NCBI GenBank assembly: GCA_046598525.1
Contig: JBKJIJ010000027.1
Location: forward strand, 7,162 to 71,161
Length of the DNA: 64,000 nt
Direction of reading: 5' to 3'
DNA from: Methylotenera_A sp046598525
GTDB taxonomy: Bacteria; Pseudomonadota; Gammaproteobacteria; Burkholderiales; Methylophilaceae
The first letter of the stretch is position 1. Each line of letters starts with the position of its first letter. Position numbers and translations under genes: made by a program. The notes under the pieces are model-generated. The model searched no databases. It had not been told where the DNA came from and was given only the letters and a program-made list of their open reading frames with translations. Of the stretch, positions 42,838 to 51,087 are shown piece after piece.

Positions 42838-43428
42838 ATGGCACTAACAAAATCTTCAGCAAAAACATCCACAAAATCATCGGATGAGCTATTTCACTTA
42901 ATTGCGTTAAGTGGTCAAGGTGATCGCGTGGCTTTTCAGGCGCTTTATGATGCAACATCGTCTAAGTTATTTGGGCTGTCGCTGCGTATTCTTAATAGGC
43001 GCGATTTAGCAGAAGAAGCTTTGCAAGATGCGTTTATCAATATTTGGCACCATGCACAAAATTATCGCCCCGAAAAAGCCGCGGTAATGACTTGGATGAC
43101 GACAATAGTAAGAAACAAATGCTTTGATTTGCTACGCGCTATGCCGCATGAAAACCAATTATTGGATGAAGAAAGCCTAGACGATTGGGCATCGGATGAT
43201 TTAGGTCCGCTTGAAAAAGCCACTGAACTAAGCGAATCTAAGGCGCTATTGAATTGCATGAATGGCTTAGCGCCTTTGCAACGGCAAGCCATTGCCTTAA
43301 GTTATTTTCACGGCATGGCGCATGAGCAGCTGGCCAGCCATTTGGTGCAACCTTTAGGCACCGTAAAAACGTGGATTAGACGCGGATTACAATCATTAAA
43401 AAGCTGTCTGCAAGGAGTGTCAGCATGA
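42838..43428 (+). CDS. ECF-type RNA polymerase sigma factor
   Basis: A 196-residue extracytoplasmic-function sigma factor. Region 2 is LSLRILNRRDLAEEALQDAF and INIWHHAQNYRPEKAAVMTW; region 4 is CMNGLAPLQRQAIALSYFHG, then HEQLASHLVQPLGTVKTWIR. It overlaps the next gene, an RskA-like anti-sigma factor, by ATGA. The genes that follow on the same strand are the likely targets. I could not find a convincing shared promoter motif by eye. Which signal releases the sigma factor is unknown; sigma factors beside such lipid genes often answer singlet oxygen. Confidence 0.92.
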   Translation: MALTKSSAKTSTKSSDELFHLIALSGQGDRVAFQALYDATSSKLFGLSLRILNRRDLAEEALQDAFINIWHHAQNYRPEKAAVMTWMTTIVRNKCFDLLRAMPHENQLLDEESLDDWASDDLGPLEKATELSESKALLNCMNGLAPLQRQAIALSYFHGMAHEQLASHLVQPLGTVKTWIRRGLQSLKSCLQGVSA

Positions 43429-44120
43429 GATACGACAATCAACAATTGGCTGATATGTTATCGGCCGAATATATTTTGGGTACCCTTAAAGGCGCCGCGC
43501 GCAGGCGTTTTGAGCAGCTAATTAGGCAAAAACCCGTGTGGGCGCAAACGCTAAACTGGTGGGAAGCACACATGCATTTGCTGGCCGATACCGTGCCGGC
43601 CGTTAGCCCGCCAAATAAAGTGTGGAAAAATATTGAAGCGCAACTTTTTAACCGTAAAGCGACTCAACATAGCGCTTGGTGGAAAAATTGGGCATTTGCA
43701 TCAACAGCATTAGCCACCGGTTTGGCCATTTTGCTGGTGATTCAAACGCCGCAATCGCTAAATGACAGCAAACCTGCCGCGGTGGCTTTATTGGCGACTG
43801 AGAAATCAGAGGCTGGTTGGTTGTTAAATGAAACCAAGAAATCGGACACTGATGTGACGATTATCGCGATTGCGTTGGCAAGCTTACAGTTAAAAGCCGA
43901 TAACGCGTTTGAGCTTTGGTTATTGCCGGCGGATAAATCCAAACCAATTTCATTGGGTTTATTGCCTCAACAAGGCAACAATGTGTTTAAAGTGCCTAAA
44001 GATGTCATTCCTTTGATGGCGACAGGCTTGCTAGCGGTTAGTCTTGAGCCAGTTGGTGGTTCGCCGACAGGTCAGCCAACGGGTGCTGTGTTGTATCAAG
44101 GTAGAATGACCAAAACTTAA
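43425..44120 (+). CDS. RskA-like anti-sigma factor
   Basis: A 231-residue anti-sigma factor. The N-terminal domain (LADMLSAEYILGTLKGAARR) would bind the sigma factor in the cytosol. One membrane helix (WAFASTALATGLAILLVIQ, near residue 85) is followed by a periplasmic RskA-type domain (FELWLLPADKSKPISLGLLP, GLLAVSLEPVGGSPTGQPTG). The ATGA overlap with the sigma gene ensures matched synthesis. There is no zinc-binding ChrR cupin domain, so the sensing mode differs from RpoE-ChrR. Confidence 0.9.
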   Translation: MRYDNQQLADMLSAEYILGTLKGAARRRFEQLIRQKPVWAQTLNWWEAHMHLLADTVPAVSPPNKVWKNIEAQLFNRKATQHSAWWKNWAFASTALATGLAILLVIQTPQSLNDSKPAAVALLATEKSEAGWLLNETKKSDTDVTIIAIALASLQLKADNAFELWLLPADKSKPISLGLLPQQGNNVFKVPKDVIPLMATGLLAVSLEPVGGSPTGQPTGAVLYQGRMTKT

Positions 44121-44174
44121 GTAATTACTTTTAATTATTTACTTAAGCTATTAATTTTAAAGAAAGAAATAAGA

Positions 44175-45218
44175 ATGGGTTTAGCCATTAAATTAGCAGA
44201 ATCTGGCAACTTGCCCGATTCAATTGTGCGTCAAGGTATTCGGCAATTAGTCAAACAACGATTGGTAGAAATTTCAGCCAATAATTGCGAAATAGGCATG
44301 GCCAATTTGACTGAATTTGTAGCAGCGATGAATGCATCCGCCATTGCGCCTGTGCCAGAGCTAGCCAATGCGCAGCATTATGAAGTGCCTGCGGCATTTT
44401 TTCATTTTTGTTTGGGTGTTAATCGCAAATACAGCAGCTGTTTTTGGATGCCTGAAACGCAAACGTTGGATGAAGCGGAAGTATTGGCCTTAACCCAAAC
44501 ATGCCATCATGCCGATTTGCAAGATGGGCAGGCGATTTTAGAACTGGGTTGTGGTTGGGGTTCACTTTCACTTTGGATGGCGGCCAATTACCCGAAAGCC
44601 AGCATTACTGGCGTTTCTAACTCTAATTCGCAGCGCGAATATATTATGAATACGGCCAGATCGCGCGGTATTACTAATCTAAACATTATTACAGCCGATA
44701 TGAACAATTTTGAAGCGCCCGCTAAATATGACCGCGTGGTATCGGTTGAAATGTTTGAGCATATGCGTAATTACCAAATGTTATACGGCAAAGTGGCTAG
44801 TTGGTTAAAGCCAAAAGGTAAGTTTTTCAAACATATTTTTGTGCATCGCAATACACCTTATACATTCGATGTGAAGGCTGATGATGACCAGAATAATCAA
44901 TGGATGAGCCAATTCTTTTTTAGTGGCGGCATTATGCCAAGCGACGATTTACCGCTGCATTTTCAAGATGATTTAAAGCTGATTCAACGCTGGCGCTGGG
45001 ATGGCACGCATTACGAAAAAACGGCCAATGCCTGGTTAGAAAATATGGATAAAAATGCCAAAGCCATTACGCCTATTTTGGCGGCAACCTACGGCGATAA
45101 AGACGTAGAAATGTGGCGCAACCGCTGGCGCATGTTTTACATGGCTTGCGCGGAATTATTTGGCTATAACAACGGTCAAGAATGGTGGGTAACGCACTAT
45201 TTATTTGAGAAACGTTAA
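44175..45218 (+). CDS. Cyclopropane-synthase-like SAM methyltransferase
   Basis: A 347-residue S-adenosylmethionine methyltransferase of the cyclopropane-fatty-acid-synthase family, without the full N-terminal lipid domain of E. coli Cfa. The SAM motif LELGCGWGSLSLWMAANYP is clear, as are VVSVEMFEHMRNYQMLYGKV and the C-terminal WRNRWRMFYMACAELFGYNN. It is close to the group that includes furan-fatty-acid methyltransferases and plant N-methyltransferases. It is the first gene after the sigma/anti-sigma pair, so it probably belongs to that regulon. The substrate is likely an unsaturated acyl chain. Confidence 0.9.
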   Translation: MGLAIKLAESGNLPDSIVRQGIRQLVKQRLVEISANNCEIGMANLTEFVAAMNASAIAPVPELANAQHYEVPAAFFHFCLGVNRKYSSCFWMPETQTLDEAEVLALTQTCHHADLQDGQAILELGCGWGSLSLWMAANYPKASITGVSNSNSQREYIMNTARSRGITNLNIITADMNNFEAPAKYDRVVSVEMFEHMRNYQMLYGKVASWLKPKGKFFKHIFVHRNTPYTFDVKADDDQNNQWMSQFFFSGGIMPSDDLPLHFQDDLKLIQRWRWDGTHYEKTANAWLENMDKNAKAITPILAATYGDKDVEMWRNRWRMFYMACAELFGYNNGQEWWVTHYLFEKR

Positions 45219-45219
45219 A

Positions 45220-45741
45220 ATGCAGCCACGTTTGGTTGTTAATTTTATATTGTTTCAAATAGGCTGGTTTGCCTGCGTAATAGGCGCGGCCAAGCAAATG
45301 CCGTGGTTAGGCGTTGCAACGGTGCTAGCCATTGTTATTTGGCATTTAACCCAAGCCAAGCAAGCTAAAAAAGAAGTACAGCTTTTGATAATTGCACTGG
45401 TAATTGGCGGCACTTTTGACCAGATTATGCTGAACCACCAGTTAATTACTTACCAAGCGCATGGCTGGAGTAGCATGCTGGTACCAGTTTGGATTTTGGC
45501 GCTTTGGGCCGAATTTGTAACGGTATTAAATGTGAGCTTACGTTGGATGAAAGGCCGTTGGCTAGTTGCCGTTTTATTTGGTGCCATTGGCGGGCCGCTG
45601 GCTTATATGGGCGCGGAAAAATTAGGTGCGGTAACGCTCAACCATTTACCAATAAGTTATGTAGCATTGAGTGTTGGCTGGGCATGTTTAACGCCGCTTT
45701 TATTAAAACTTTCACAAAAATTTGATGGGTTTGCAGATTAA
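45220..45741 (+). CDS. DUF2878 membrane protein
   Basis: A 173-residue protein with about five to six membrane helices that matches the DUF2878 family, common beside cyclopropane-synthase-like genes. Typical pieces are NFILFQIGWFACVIGAAKQM, LLIIALVIGGTFDQIMLNHQ and LWAEFVTVLNVSLRWMKGRW, and GGPLAYMGAEKLGAV near the end. I prefer the ATG at 45220, just after the previous stop, over an in-frame ATG at 45205 inside it. Function unknown. Confidence 0.8.
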   Translation: MQPRLVVNFILFQIGWFACVIGAAKQMPWLGVATVLAIVIWHLTQAKQAKKEVQLLIIALVIGGTFDQIMLNHQLITYQAHGWSSMLVPVWILALWAEFVTVLNVSLRWMKGRWLVAVLFGAIGGPLAYMGAEKLGAVTLNHLPISYVALSVGWACLTPLLLKLSQKFDGFAD

Positions 45742-45743
45742 AA

Positions 45744-46517
45744 ATGTTTAATTGGTCTATTTATTTATACAGCTTAGTGGCTATTGGCTTGTTTGCGCTA
45801 ATGGGCTGGATGATTAGCTTAATTCGCGACAACGTAACGCATGTGGATAGCATGTGGAGCCTATTTTTTGTGCTGGCCAGCTTTACCAGCGCCCTATTTG
45901 TGTTTGATAGCTCGCCACGCATTTTATTGGTTTTAAGCTTGGTTTCAGTTTGGGCCATTCGCCTGTGCGCTTACCTTACTTGGCGCAATTGGGGCCCGCA
46001 CGAAGATCACCGTTATGTTGAAATTAGACGAAATAACGAGCCGCATTTTTGGCTAAAAAGTAGTTATATAATTTTTGGCTTACAAGGCATTTTGGCTTGG
46101 ATTATTTCGCTATCTTTATACGGCGCTATTGATTCAAATGCGCCAATGAACGCGCTAGATTACTTTGGTTTTGTTTTATTTGTGTTTGGTTTTTATTGGG
46201 AAACGCTTGCCGATTGGCAATTAAGCCAATTTAAAGCCAATCCATCTAACAAAGGCAAAGTGCTAGATAGCGGCTTGTGGCGTTATAGCCGCCACCCCAA
46301 TTATTTTGGCGAATGCTGTGTGTGGTGGGGCTTTTATCTTATTGCGCTGGCAGGCGGCGCTTGGTGGGCGATTATCTCCCCTCTTTTAATGACTTTGTTA
46401 TTGCTTAAAGTAAGCGGCGTAAGCCTATTAGAGAAAGATATTGTTGAACGTAGGCCCGAATATGTTGCCTATATCAAAAGCACCAATAGCTTTATTCCTG
46501 GCTTACCCAAACAATAG
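45744..46517 (+). CDS. DUF1295 membrane protein (steroid 5-alpha-reductase-like)
   Basis: A 257-residue membrane protein of the DUF1295 family, related to steroid 5-alpha reductases and isoprenylcysteine methyltransferases. Conserved segments include IRDNVTHVDSMWSLFFVLAS, LTWRNWGPHEDHRYVEIRRN and, near the C-terminus, SGLWRYSRHPNYFGECCVWW. It starts 2 bp after the DUF2878 gene. In this setting it might reduce a double bond in a lipid chain, but that is inferred only from fold and neighbours. Confidence 0.85.
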   Translation: MFNWSIYLYSLVAIGLFALMGWMISLIRDNVTHVDSMWSLFFVLASFTSALFVFDSSPRILLVLSLVSVWAIRLCAYLTWRNWGPHEDHRYVEIRRNNEPHFWLKSSYIIFGLQGILAWIISLSLYGAIDSNAPMNALDYFGFVLFVFGFYWETLADWQLSQFKANPSNKGKVLDSGLWRYSRHPNYFGECCVWWGFYLIALAGGAWWAIISPLLMTLLLLKVSGVSLLEKDIVERRPEYVAYIKSTNSFIPGLPKQ

Positions 46518-46545
46518 ATTTTTTGAATTTAATCAAGAGGTTGCA

Positions 46546-47181
46546 ATGTTTCAAATCCAATCGGCATTATTAATGACTGCCGTAATTAGTATAGCTAGCC
46601 CTGTTATGGCCGAAGAATGGGCGTTTGATGTGTTTTTAGATAAAAATAAAATCGGCAAACATACCTTTACGCTAGACCAAAACCGCCAGCTAACCAGCCG
46701 CGCAAAATTTAACGTAAAAGTGCTTTTTATTAATGCATATAGTTACGATCACGTGGCTAAAGAGCAATGGAATGAGGATTGTTTAGCCAAAATTGAAGCC
46801 AATACCACCGAAAATAAAGTGGTTACCAATATTAAAGGCGCGCAAAAAGATGCAGGTTTTGAAGTATCGGATGGCAAAAAAACGCAAAATCTAAATAGCT
46901 GTGCCATGACGTTTGCCTATTGGAATCCTAAAATCCTCACCCAATCCAAATTGCTTAATCCGCAAAATGCCGAATATTTAGATACGCAATTTGAAAAGCT
47001 GGCGGCAGAAACCATTACGGTAAAAGGCAAGCCGGTAGAAACCACCCACTACAAACTTAAAGGTAGTTTAAATGGCAAAAGCAAACTCAATATTGATCTT
47101 TGGTACAACCTTAAAAACGAATGGGTAGCCTTAAAATCCACTACGCCAGAAGGCTACATAATCAACTATAAGTTGATTTAA
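46546..47181 (+). CDS. Exported DUF6134-like protein
   Basis: A 211-residue protein with a signal peptide (LLMTAVISIASPVMA-EE), followed by WAFDVFLDKNKIGKHTFTLD, RAKFNVKVLFINAYSYDHVA and WNEDCLAKIEANTTENKVVT. This looks like the DUF6134 (DUF3108-like) family, which is often encoded with lipid or steroid-type genes. I chose ATG at 46546 because AAGAGG lies before it and the signal peptide begins there; an in-frame start at 46441 lies inside the DUF1295 gene. Periplasmic; function unknown. Confidence 0.75.
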   Translation: MFQIQSALLMTAVISIASPVMAEEWAFDVFLDKNKIGKHTFTLDQNRQLTSRAKFNVKVLFINAYSYDHVAKEQWNEDCLAKIEANTTENKVVTNIKGAQKDAGFEVSDGKKTQNLNSCAMTFAYWNPKILTQSKLLNPQNAEYLDTQFEKLAAETITVKGKPVETTHYKLKGSLNGKSKLNIDLWYNLKNEWVALKSTTPEGYIINYKLI

Positions 47182-47187
47182 ATCATC

Positions 47188-47757
47188 ATGTTAAATTACA
47201 AACTTAAAGTATTACTTATTCTACTATTTAGCTGGTTAATTGCTGGCTGTGCGAGTACAAAAATGGATTCAATTGCCACCGTTAATAAAGTCGATTTGCC
47301 GCGTTTTATGGGTGATTGGTATGTGATTGCGGCGATTCCAACCGCGATTGAAACGCAATCTTACAACGCGATTGAGAATTACAAATTAGAGCCAGATGGC
47401 AGCATTGCTACCACTTTCACCTATTACAAAGGTGCTTTTGATGGCCCGCTTAAAACCTATAAACCGCGCGGATTTGTAGTGAAAGACACCGGCAATGCGC
47501 TTTGGGGCATGCAATTTATTTGGCCGATTAAGGCCGAATATCGCATTGCTTATTTAGATGATGATTATCAGCAAACTGTGATTGCACGTAACGCGCGTGA
47601 TTATGTGTGGATTATGGCGCGCACGCCACAAATTGATGATGCTAAATATGCTGAATTAACACAGTTGGTTAAAAGCATGGGATATGACACAGCCAAGTTG
47701 CGCAAAGTACCGCAAAGCTGGACTAACGTTAAAAGAAGTATTAAAAAGGCTGAGTAA
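47188..47757 (+). CDS. blc: Lipocalin lipoprotein (Blc-like)
   Basis: A 189-residue lipoprotein with lipobox LIAGC near residue 21 and the lipocalin signature GDWYVIAAIPTAIE. Later segments (GFVVKDTGNALWGMQFIWPI, YVWIMARTPQIDDAKYAELT) match bacterial lipocalins. Blc-type proteins bind fatty acids or lysophospholipids at the outer membrane. Its place between lipid-modifying genes supports such a role. It lies 6 bp after the previous gene and 3 bp before the desaturase gene. Confidence 0.9.
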   Translation: MLNYKLKVLLILLFSWLIAGCASTKMDSIATVNKVDLPRFMGDWYVIAAIPTAIETQSYNAIENYKLEPDGSIATTFTYYKGAFDGPLKTYKPRGFVVKDTGNALWGMQFIWPIKAEYRIAYLDDDYQQTVIARNARDYVWIMARTPQIDDAKYAELTQLVKSMGYDTAKLRKVPQSWTNVKRSIKKAE

Positions 47758-47760
47758 TCC

Positions 47761-48702
47761 ATGGCAAGCAAGCGTCCTTTTTTAAGTACTTTAAGCAGCT
47801 GGCTAGATAACGATGCGCTGGGCGAGAATGCCAATCAAGAAGCCGAACATCGCATTGATTATTGGCGCGTTATCCCTTTTGTTGCCATGCATTTAGCTTG
47901 CTTTGCCTTATTTTGGGTGGGTTACAGCGCATTTGCCATTATTTTTGCAATAGCGCTTTACGGCATTAGAATGTTCGCGATTACTGGCTTTTACCACCGC
48001 TATTTTTCACATAAAGCGTTTCAAACCAGCCGTTTTGGGCAATTTTTATTTGCCGTTTTAGGCGCAACCGCCGTGCAACGTGGCCCATTGTGGTGGGCCG
48101 CACACCATCGCAATCATCACAGCCATTCAGATGAAGAAAACGATGCGCACTCCCCCGTTCAGCATGGTTTTTTGTGGAGTCATATCGGTTGGTTTTTATC
48201 ACGCAGCAATTTTCACACTCAATTTGATCGTGTAAAAGAGCTGGCAAAATTCCCCGAATTACGTTTTTTAGACCGCTTTGATGTGTTGATTCCAGTGATG
48301 TTTGCCTTAGGAATTTTTGCTTTAGGTGCCCTATTAGAAAATTACGCGCCAAGCTTGCAAACAAACGGCTGGCAGTTGCTAGTTTGGGGCTTTGTTATTT
48401 CTACTGTGGCTTTGTATCACGCCACTTTTAGCGTTAATTCATTAGCGCATACTTGGGGCAAACGCCGCTATGCCACGCGCGACCAAAGCCGCAACAACTT
48501 GTTAATCGCGCTTTTGACATTAGGCGAAGGCTGGCATAACAACCATCACCACTACCCAGGCGCCGCAAAACAAGGCTTTTACTGGTGGGAAATCGATTTT
48601 ACCTATTACGGTTTGCGCCTATTAGCCGCCACAGGGCTTATTTGGAATTTGCGCAAAGTACCTATTGAAATTCGTGAAGCCAAACAATATAAAAATCAGT
48701 AA
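47761..48702 (+). CDS. Acyl-CoA/fatty-acid desaturase
   Basis: A 313-residue membrane desaturase of the stearoyl-CoA 9-desaturase family. The three histidine boxes are intact: HRYFSH, HRNHHSHSD and HNNHHHYPG. These bind the di-iron centre that places a cis double bond in an acyl chain. Several hydrophobic segments flank the boxes. It follows the lipocalin gene by 3 bp. The double bond made could be the substrate of the methyltransferases in the cluster. The electron donor is not encoded nearby. Confidence 0.92.
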   Translation: MASKRPFLSTLSSWLDNDALGENANQEAEHRIDYWRVIPFVAMHLACFALFWVGYSAFAIIFAIALYGIRMFAITGFYHRYFSHKAFQTSRFGQFLFAVLGATAVQRGPLWWAAHHRNHHSHSDEENDAHSPVQHGFLWSHIGWFLSRSNFHTQFDRVKELAKFPELRFLDRFDVLIPVMFALGIFALGALLENYAPSLQTNGWQLLVWGFVISTVALYHATFSVNSLAHTWGKRRYATRDQSRNNLLIALLTLGEGWHNNHHHYPGAAKQGFYWWEIDFTYYGLRLLAATGLIWNLRKVPIEIREAKQYKNQ

Positions 48703-48934
48703 TACAAAAACTAACCCTAAAAAAATTAGAAATAGAATGAAAAGAATGCCACTAAAAAATGAAAATGATTTGTACAAACATAGAATTTTGGGATGCAGTG
48801 CAAGGTACTTTAAGAATTAAAGCATTGAACGCAAAAACCTGAATGTACATTTGCATGCAAATTAAAGTACATGAGGATTACGAGCACCTCGCAACGCAGT
48901 AATGCGCCCAAAAAATATGTTTTAGAGATTATTT

Positions 48935-50221
48935 ATGAATATCGCCATTATTGGCAGCGGAATCGCTGGCAACATCATCGCTCATCACCTACATAAAGAA
49001 CATGCCATCACTGTTTTTGAGTCCAATAGCCATATTGGCGGCCATACGCATACGCATGATATTGAATTAATGGGTAAAAATTATGCGGTAGACACGGGTT
49101 TTATTGTGTTTAACGACCGCACTTATCCGCACTTTATTGAGATGCTAGACGCGCAAAAAGTGGCATGGCAGCCCAGCCAAATGAGCTTTAGTGTGCGCAA
49201 TGAACTGACAGGATTGGAGTACAACGGCACCACCTTAAATAGCTTATTTGCGCAACGGCGCAATTTTTTTAAACCCAGCTTTTACGGCATGATTCGCGAT
49301 ATTTTGCGTTTTAATAAACAGGCGCTGGCTTTACTAAAAAGCGATAGCGAGATTAAATTAGGCGATTATTTAACGCAAAATAATTACAAGCCAGCTTTTA
49401 TAAATAATTATATTGTGCCAATGGGCGCGGCAATTTGGTCTACCGACGCCGCGCAGATGTTGGATTTTCCGGCACGTTTTTTGGTGCGATTTTTTCACCA
49501 CCACGGCATGTTAACGGTTAACAACAGGCCGCAATGGCGCACCATTACTGGCGGTTCAGCCAGATACGTTGAAAAGCTAACGGAAGATTTTAAATTTAAA
49601 ATTAAGCTCAATACGCCAGTAGCCAGTGTGCAAAGGCTTAAAAGTAGCGTTAACATTAAGCTTAAAAATGGCATAGAGCAAAGTTTTGACTATGTATTTT
49701 TTGCTTGCCATAGCGACCAAGCCTTAAAAATATTGGGGGACGATGCCAGTGAGCTAGAACGCGAAATTTTAGGCGCGATTCCTTATCAAGAAAATACCGT
49801 GTATTTGCATCACGATGCCAGCTTGTTGCCAAAGCGCAAATTGGCTTGGGCGGCTTGGAATTACCATGTAACGGCTAAACCATCAAACACTAAGTCAGCA
49901 GACCTTGAGCAATCAAACAAGGTACAAGTGACTTACAACATGAATATTTTGCAAAATATTCAATCACCTGAGCCGATTTTGGTGACGCTAAACCACACTG
50001 ACTTTATTAATCCGGCCAAAGTGATTAAGCGGCTTAAATATACGCACCCTATTTTTACCTTGGCCGGCGTGGCAGCGCAACCAAGGCATGCTGAAATTAG
50101 CGGGCCAAACTTAACCGCTTATGCAGGTGCCTATTGGTTAAACGGCTTTCATGAAGATGGTGTTGCCAGTGCGCTAAATGCGCTAAAGCACTTTAAAACG
50201 CATACTGAGCAAGCAGCCTGA
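48935..50221 (+). CDS. FAD-dependent amine-oxidase-type protein
   Basis: A 428-residue flavoprotein with the dinucleotide-binding start MNIAIIGSGIAGNIIAHHLH, then VFESNSHIGGHTHTHDIELM, and near the C-terminus AYAGAYWLNGFHEDGVASAL. It matches the amine-oxidase/NAD(P)-binding group encoded with DUF1365 and cyclopropane-synthase genes in many Proteobacteria. A 232-bp spacer before it contains the 14-bp palindrome ATTTGCATGCAAAT (48849-48862) and may hold its own promoter. Its role in lipid modification is presumed from this recurring trio. Confidence 0.88.
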   Translation: MNIAIIGSGIAGNIIAHHLHKEHAITVFESNSHIGGHTHTHDIELMGKNYAVDTGFIVFNDRTYPHFIEMLDAQKVAWQPSQMSFSVRNELTGLEYNGTTLNSLFAQRRNFFKPSFYGMIRDILRFNKQALALLKSDSEIKLGDYLTQNNYKPAFINNYIVPMGAAIWSTDAAQMLDFPARFLVRFFHHHGMLTVNNRPQWRTITGGSARYVEKLTEDFKFKIKLNTPVASVQRLKSSVNIKLKNGIEQSFDYVFFACHSDQALKILGDDASELEREILGAIPYQENTVYLHHDASLLPKRKLAWAAWNYHVTAKPSNTKSADLEQSNKVQVTYNMNILQNIQSPEPILVTLNHTDFINPAKVIKRLKYTHPIFTLAGVAAQPRHAEISGPNLTAYAGAYWLNGFHEDGVASALNALKHFKTHTEQAA

Positions 50222-50224
50222 AGC

Positions 50225-50989
50225 ATGAATAGCGCCATCTACAAAGGTTGGGTTGCGCATCAACGTTATGCCCCTAAAGCGCATGGTTTTAACTATCGCG
50301 TTTTTATGATGTATCTTGATTTAGATGAATTACCGCAGCTGTTTAATCAATCGCGATTCTGGTCGCTAGAAACAGCAAATATCGCCCAATTTAAGCGTGC
50401 GGATTATTACGGCAACCCGGCAAAACCACTTAAAGCAGAAATCAGCGATTTAATTACAGCCGCTACCAGCCAAGCGCCGCGCGGCGCGATTCGGCTGCTA
50501 ACGAATATGCGCTATTTTGGCCATTGCTTTAACCCTGCCAGTTTTTACTATTGCTTTGAGGCAGATGGCAGCACCTTGCAAGCCATTGTTACACATATTA
50601 CCAATACGCCTTGGGGTGAAGATTATGCTTATGTGCATGATTACGCTAAAGAAAAATTAGTGAATCCCACCAAAAATGGCGAATTAACCGCCTTTAAATT
50701 GCATAAAGATTTTCATGTTTCGCCGTTTATGCCAATGGATATTGAATACGATTGGGCGTTTAAGCTAGAGGGTAATCAGCTTTTAGTGCGCATGAAAAAT
50801 CTGCAAAATAATCAACAGCTATTTAACGCCACGCTAGATTTAAAGCGGCATGAAATCACAGAATCCGCTTTAAATTGGTTATTGATTCAATATCCGTTAA
50901 TGACCATCAAGGTAGTGGCCGCGATTTACTGGAATGCGCTTAAATTATGGTTAAAGCGTGTACCGTTTTATTCGCACCCAAGCCCGTAA
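50225..50989 (+). CDS. DUF1365 protein
   Basis: A 254-residue protein of the DUF1365 family. Conserved pieces are YKGWVAHQRYAPKAHGFNYR, VFMMYLDLDELPQLF, LTNMRYFGHCFNPASFYYCF and KDFHVSPFMPMDIEYDWAFK. Members are nearly always found between a flavin amine oxidase and a cyclopropane-synthase-like gene, as here. It starts 3 bp after the oxidase gene. The biochemical role is unknown; cytosolic or membrane-associated. Confidence 0.9.
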   Translation: MNSAIYKGWVAHQRYAPKAHGFNYRVFMMYLDLDELPQLFNQSRFWSLETANIAQFKRADYYGNPAKPLKAEISDLITAATSQAPRGAIRLLTNMRYFGHCFNPASFYYCFEADGSTLQAIVTHITNTPWGEDYAYVHDYAKEKLVNPTKNGELTAFKLHKDFHVSPFMPMDIEYDWAFKLEGNQLLVRMKNLQNNQQLFNATLDLKRHEITESALNWLLIQYPLMTIKVVAAIYWNALKLWLKRVPFYSHPSP

Positions 50990-51087
50990 GTATTGAACAC
51001 GATTGAACAAAGTAGCGCACTAATCAGTCATTAACCATGATGCATTCATTTTGAATCCGAAATATAAAAGATAGCGTATAAATCCTA

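Noticed and set aside
46441..46545. N-terminal extension of the DUF6134-like protein
   Set aside because: It lies inside the DUF1295 gene in another frame, and the signal peptide begins at 46546.
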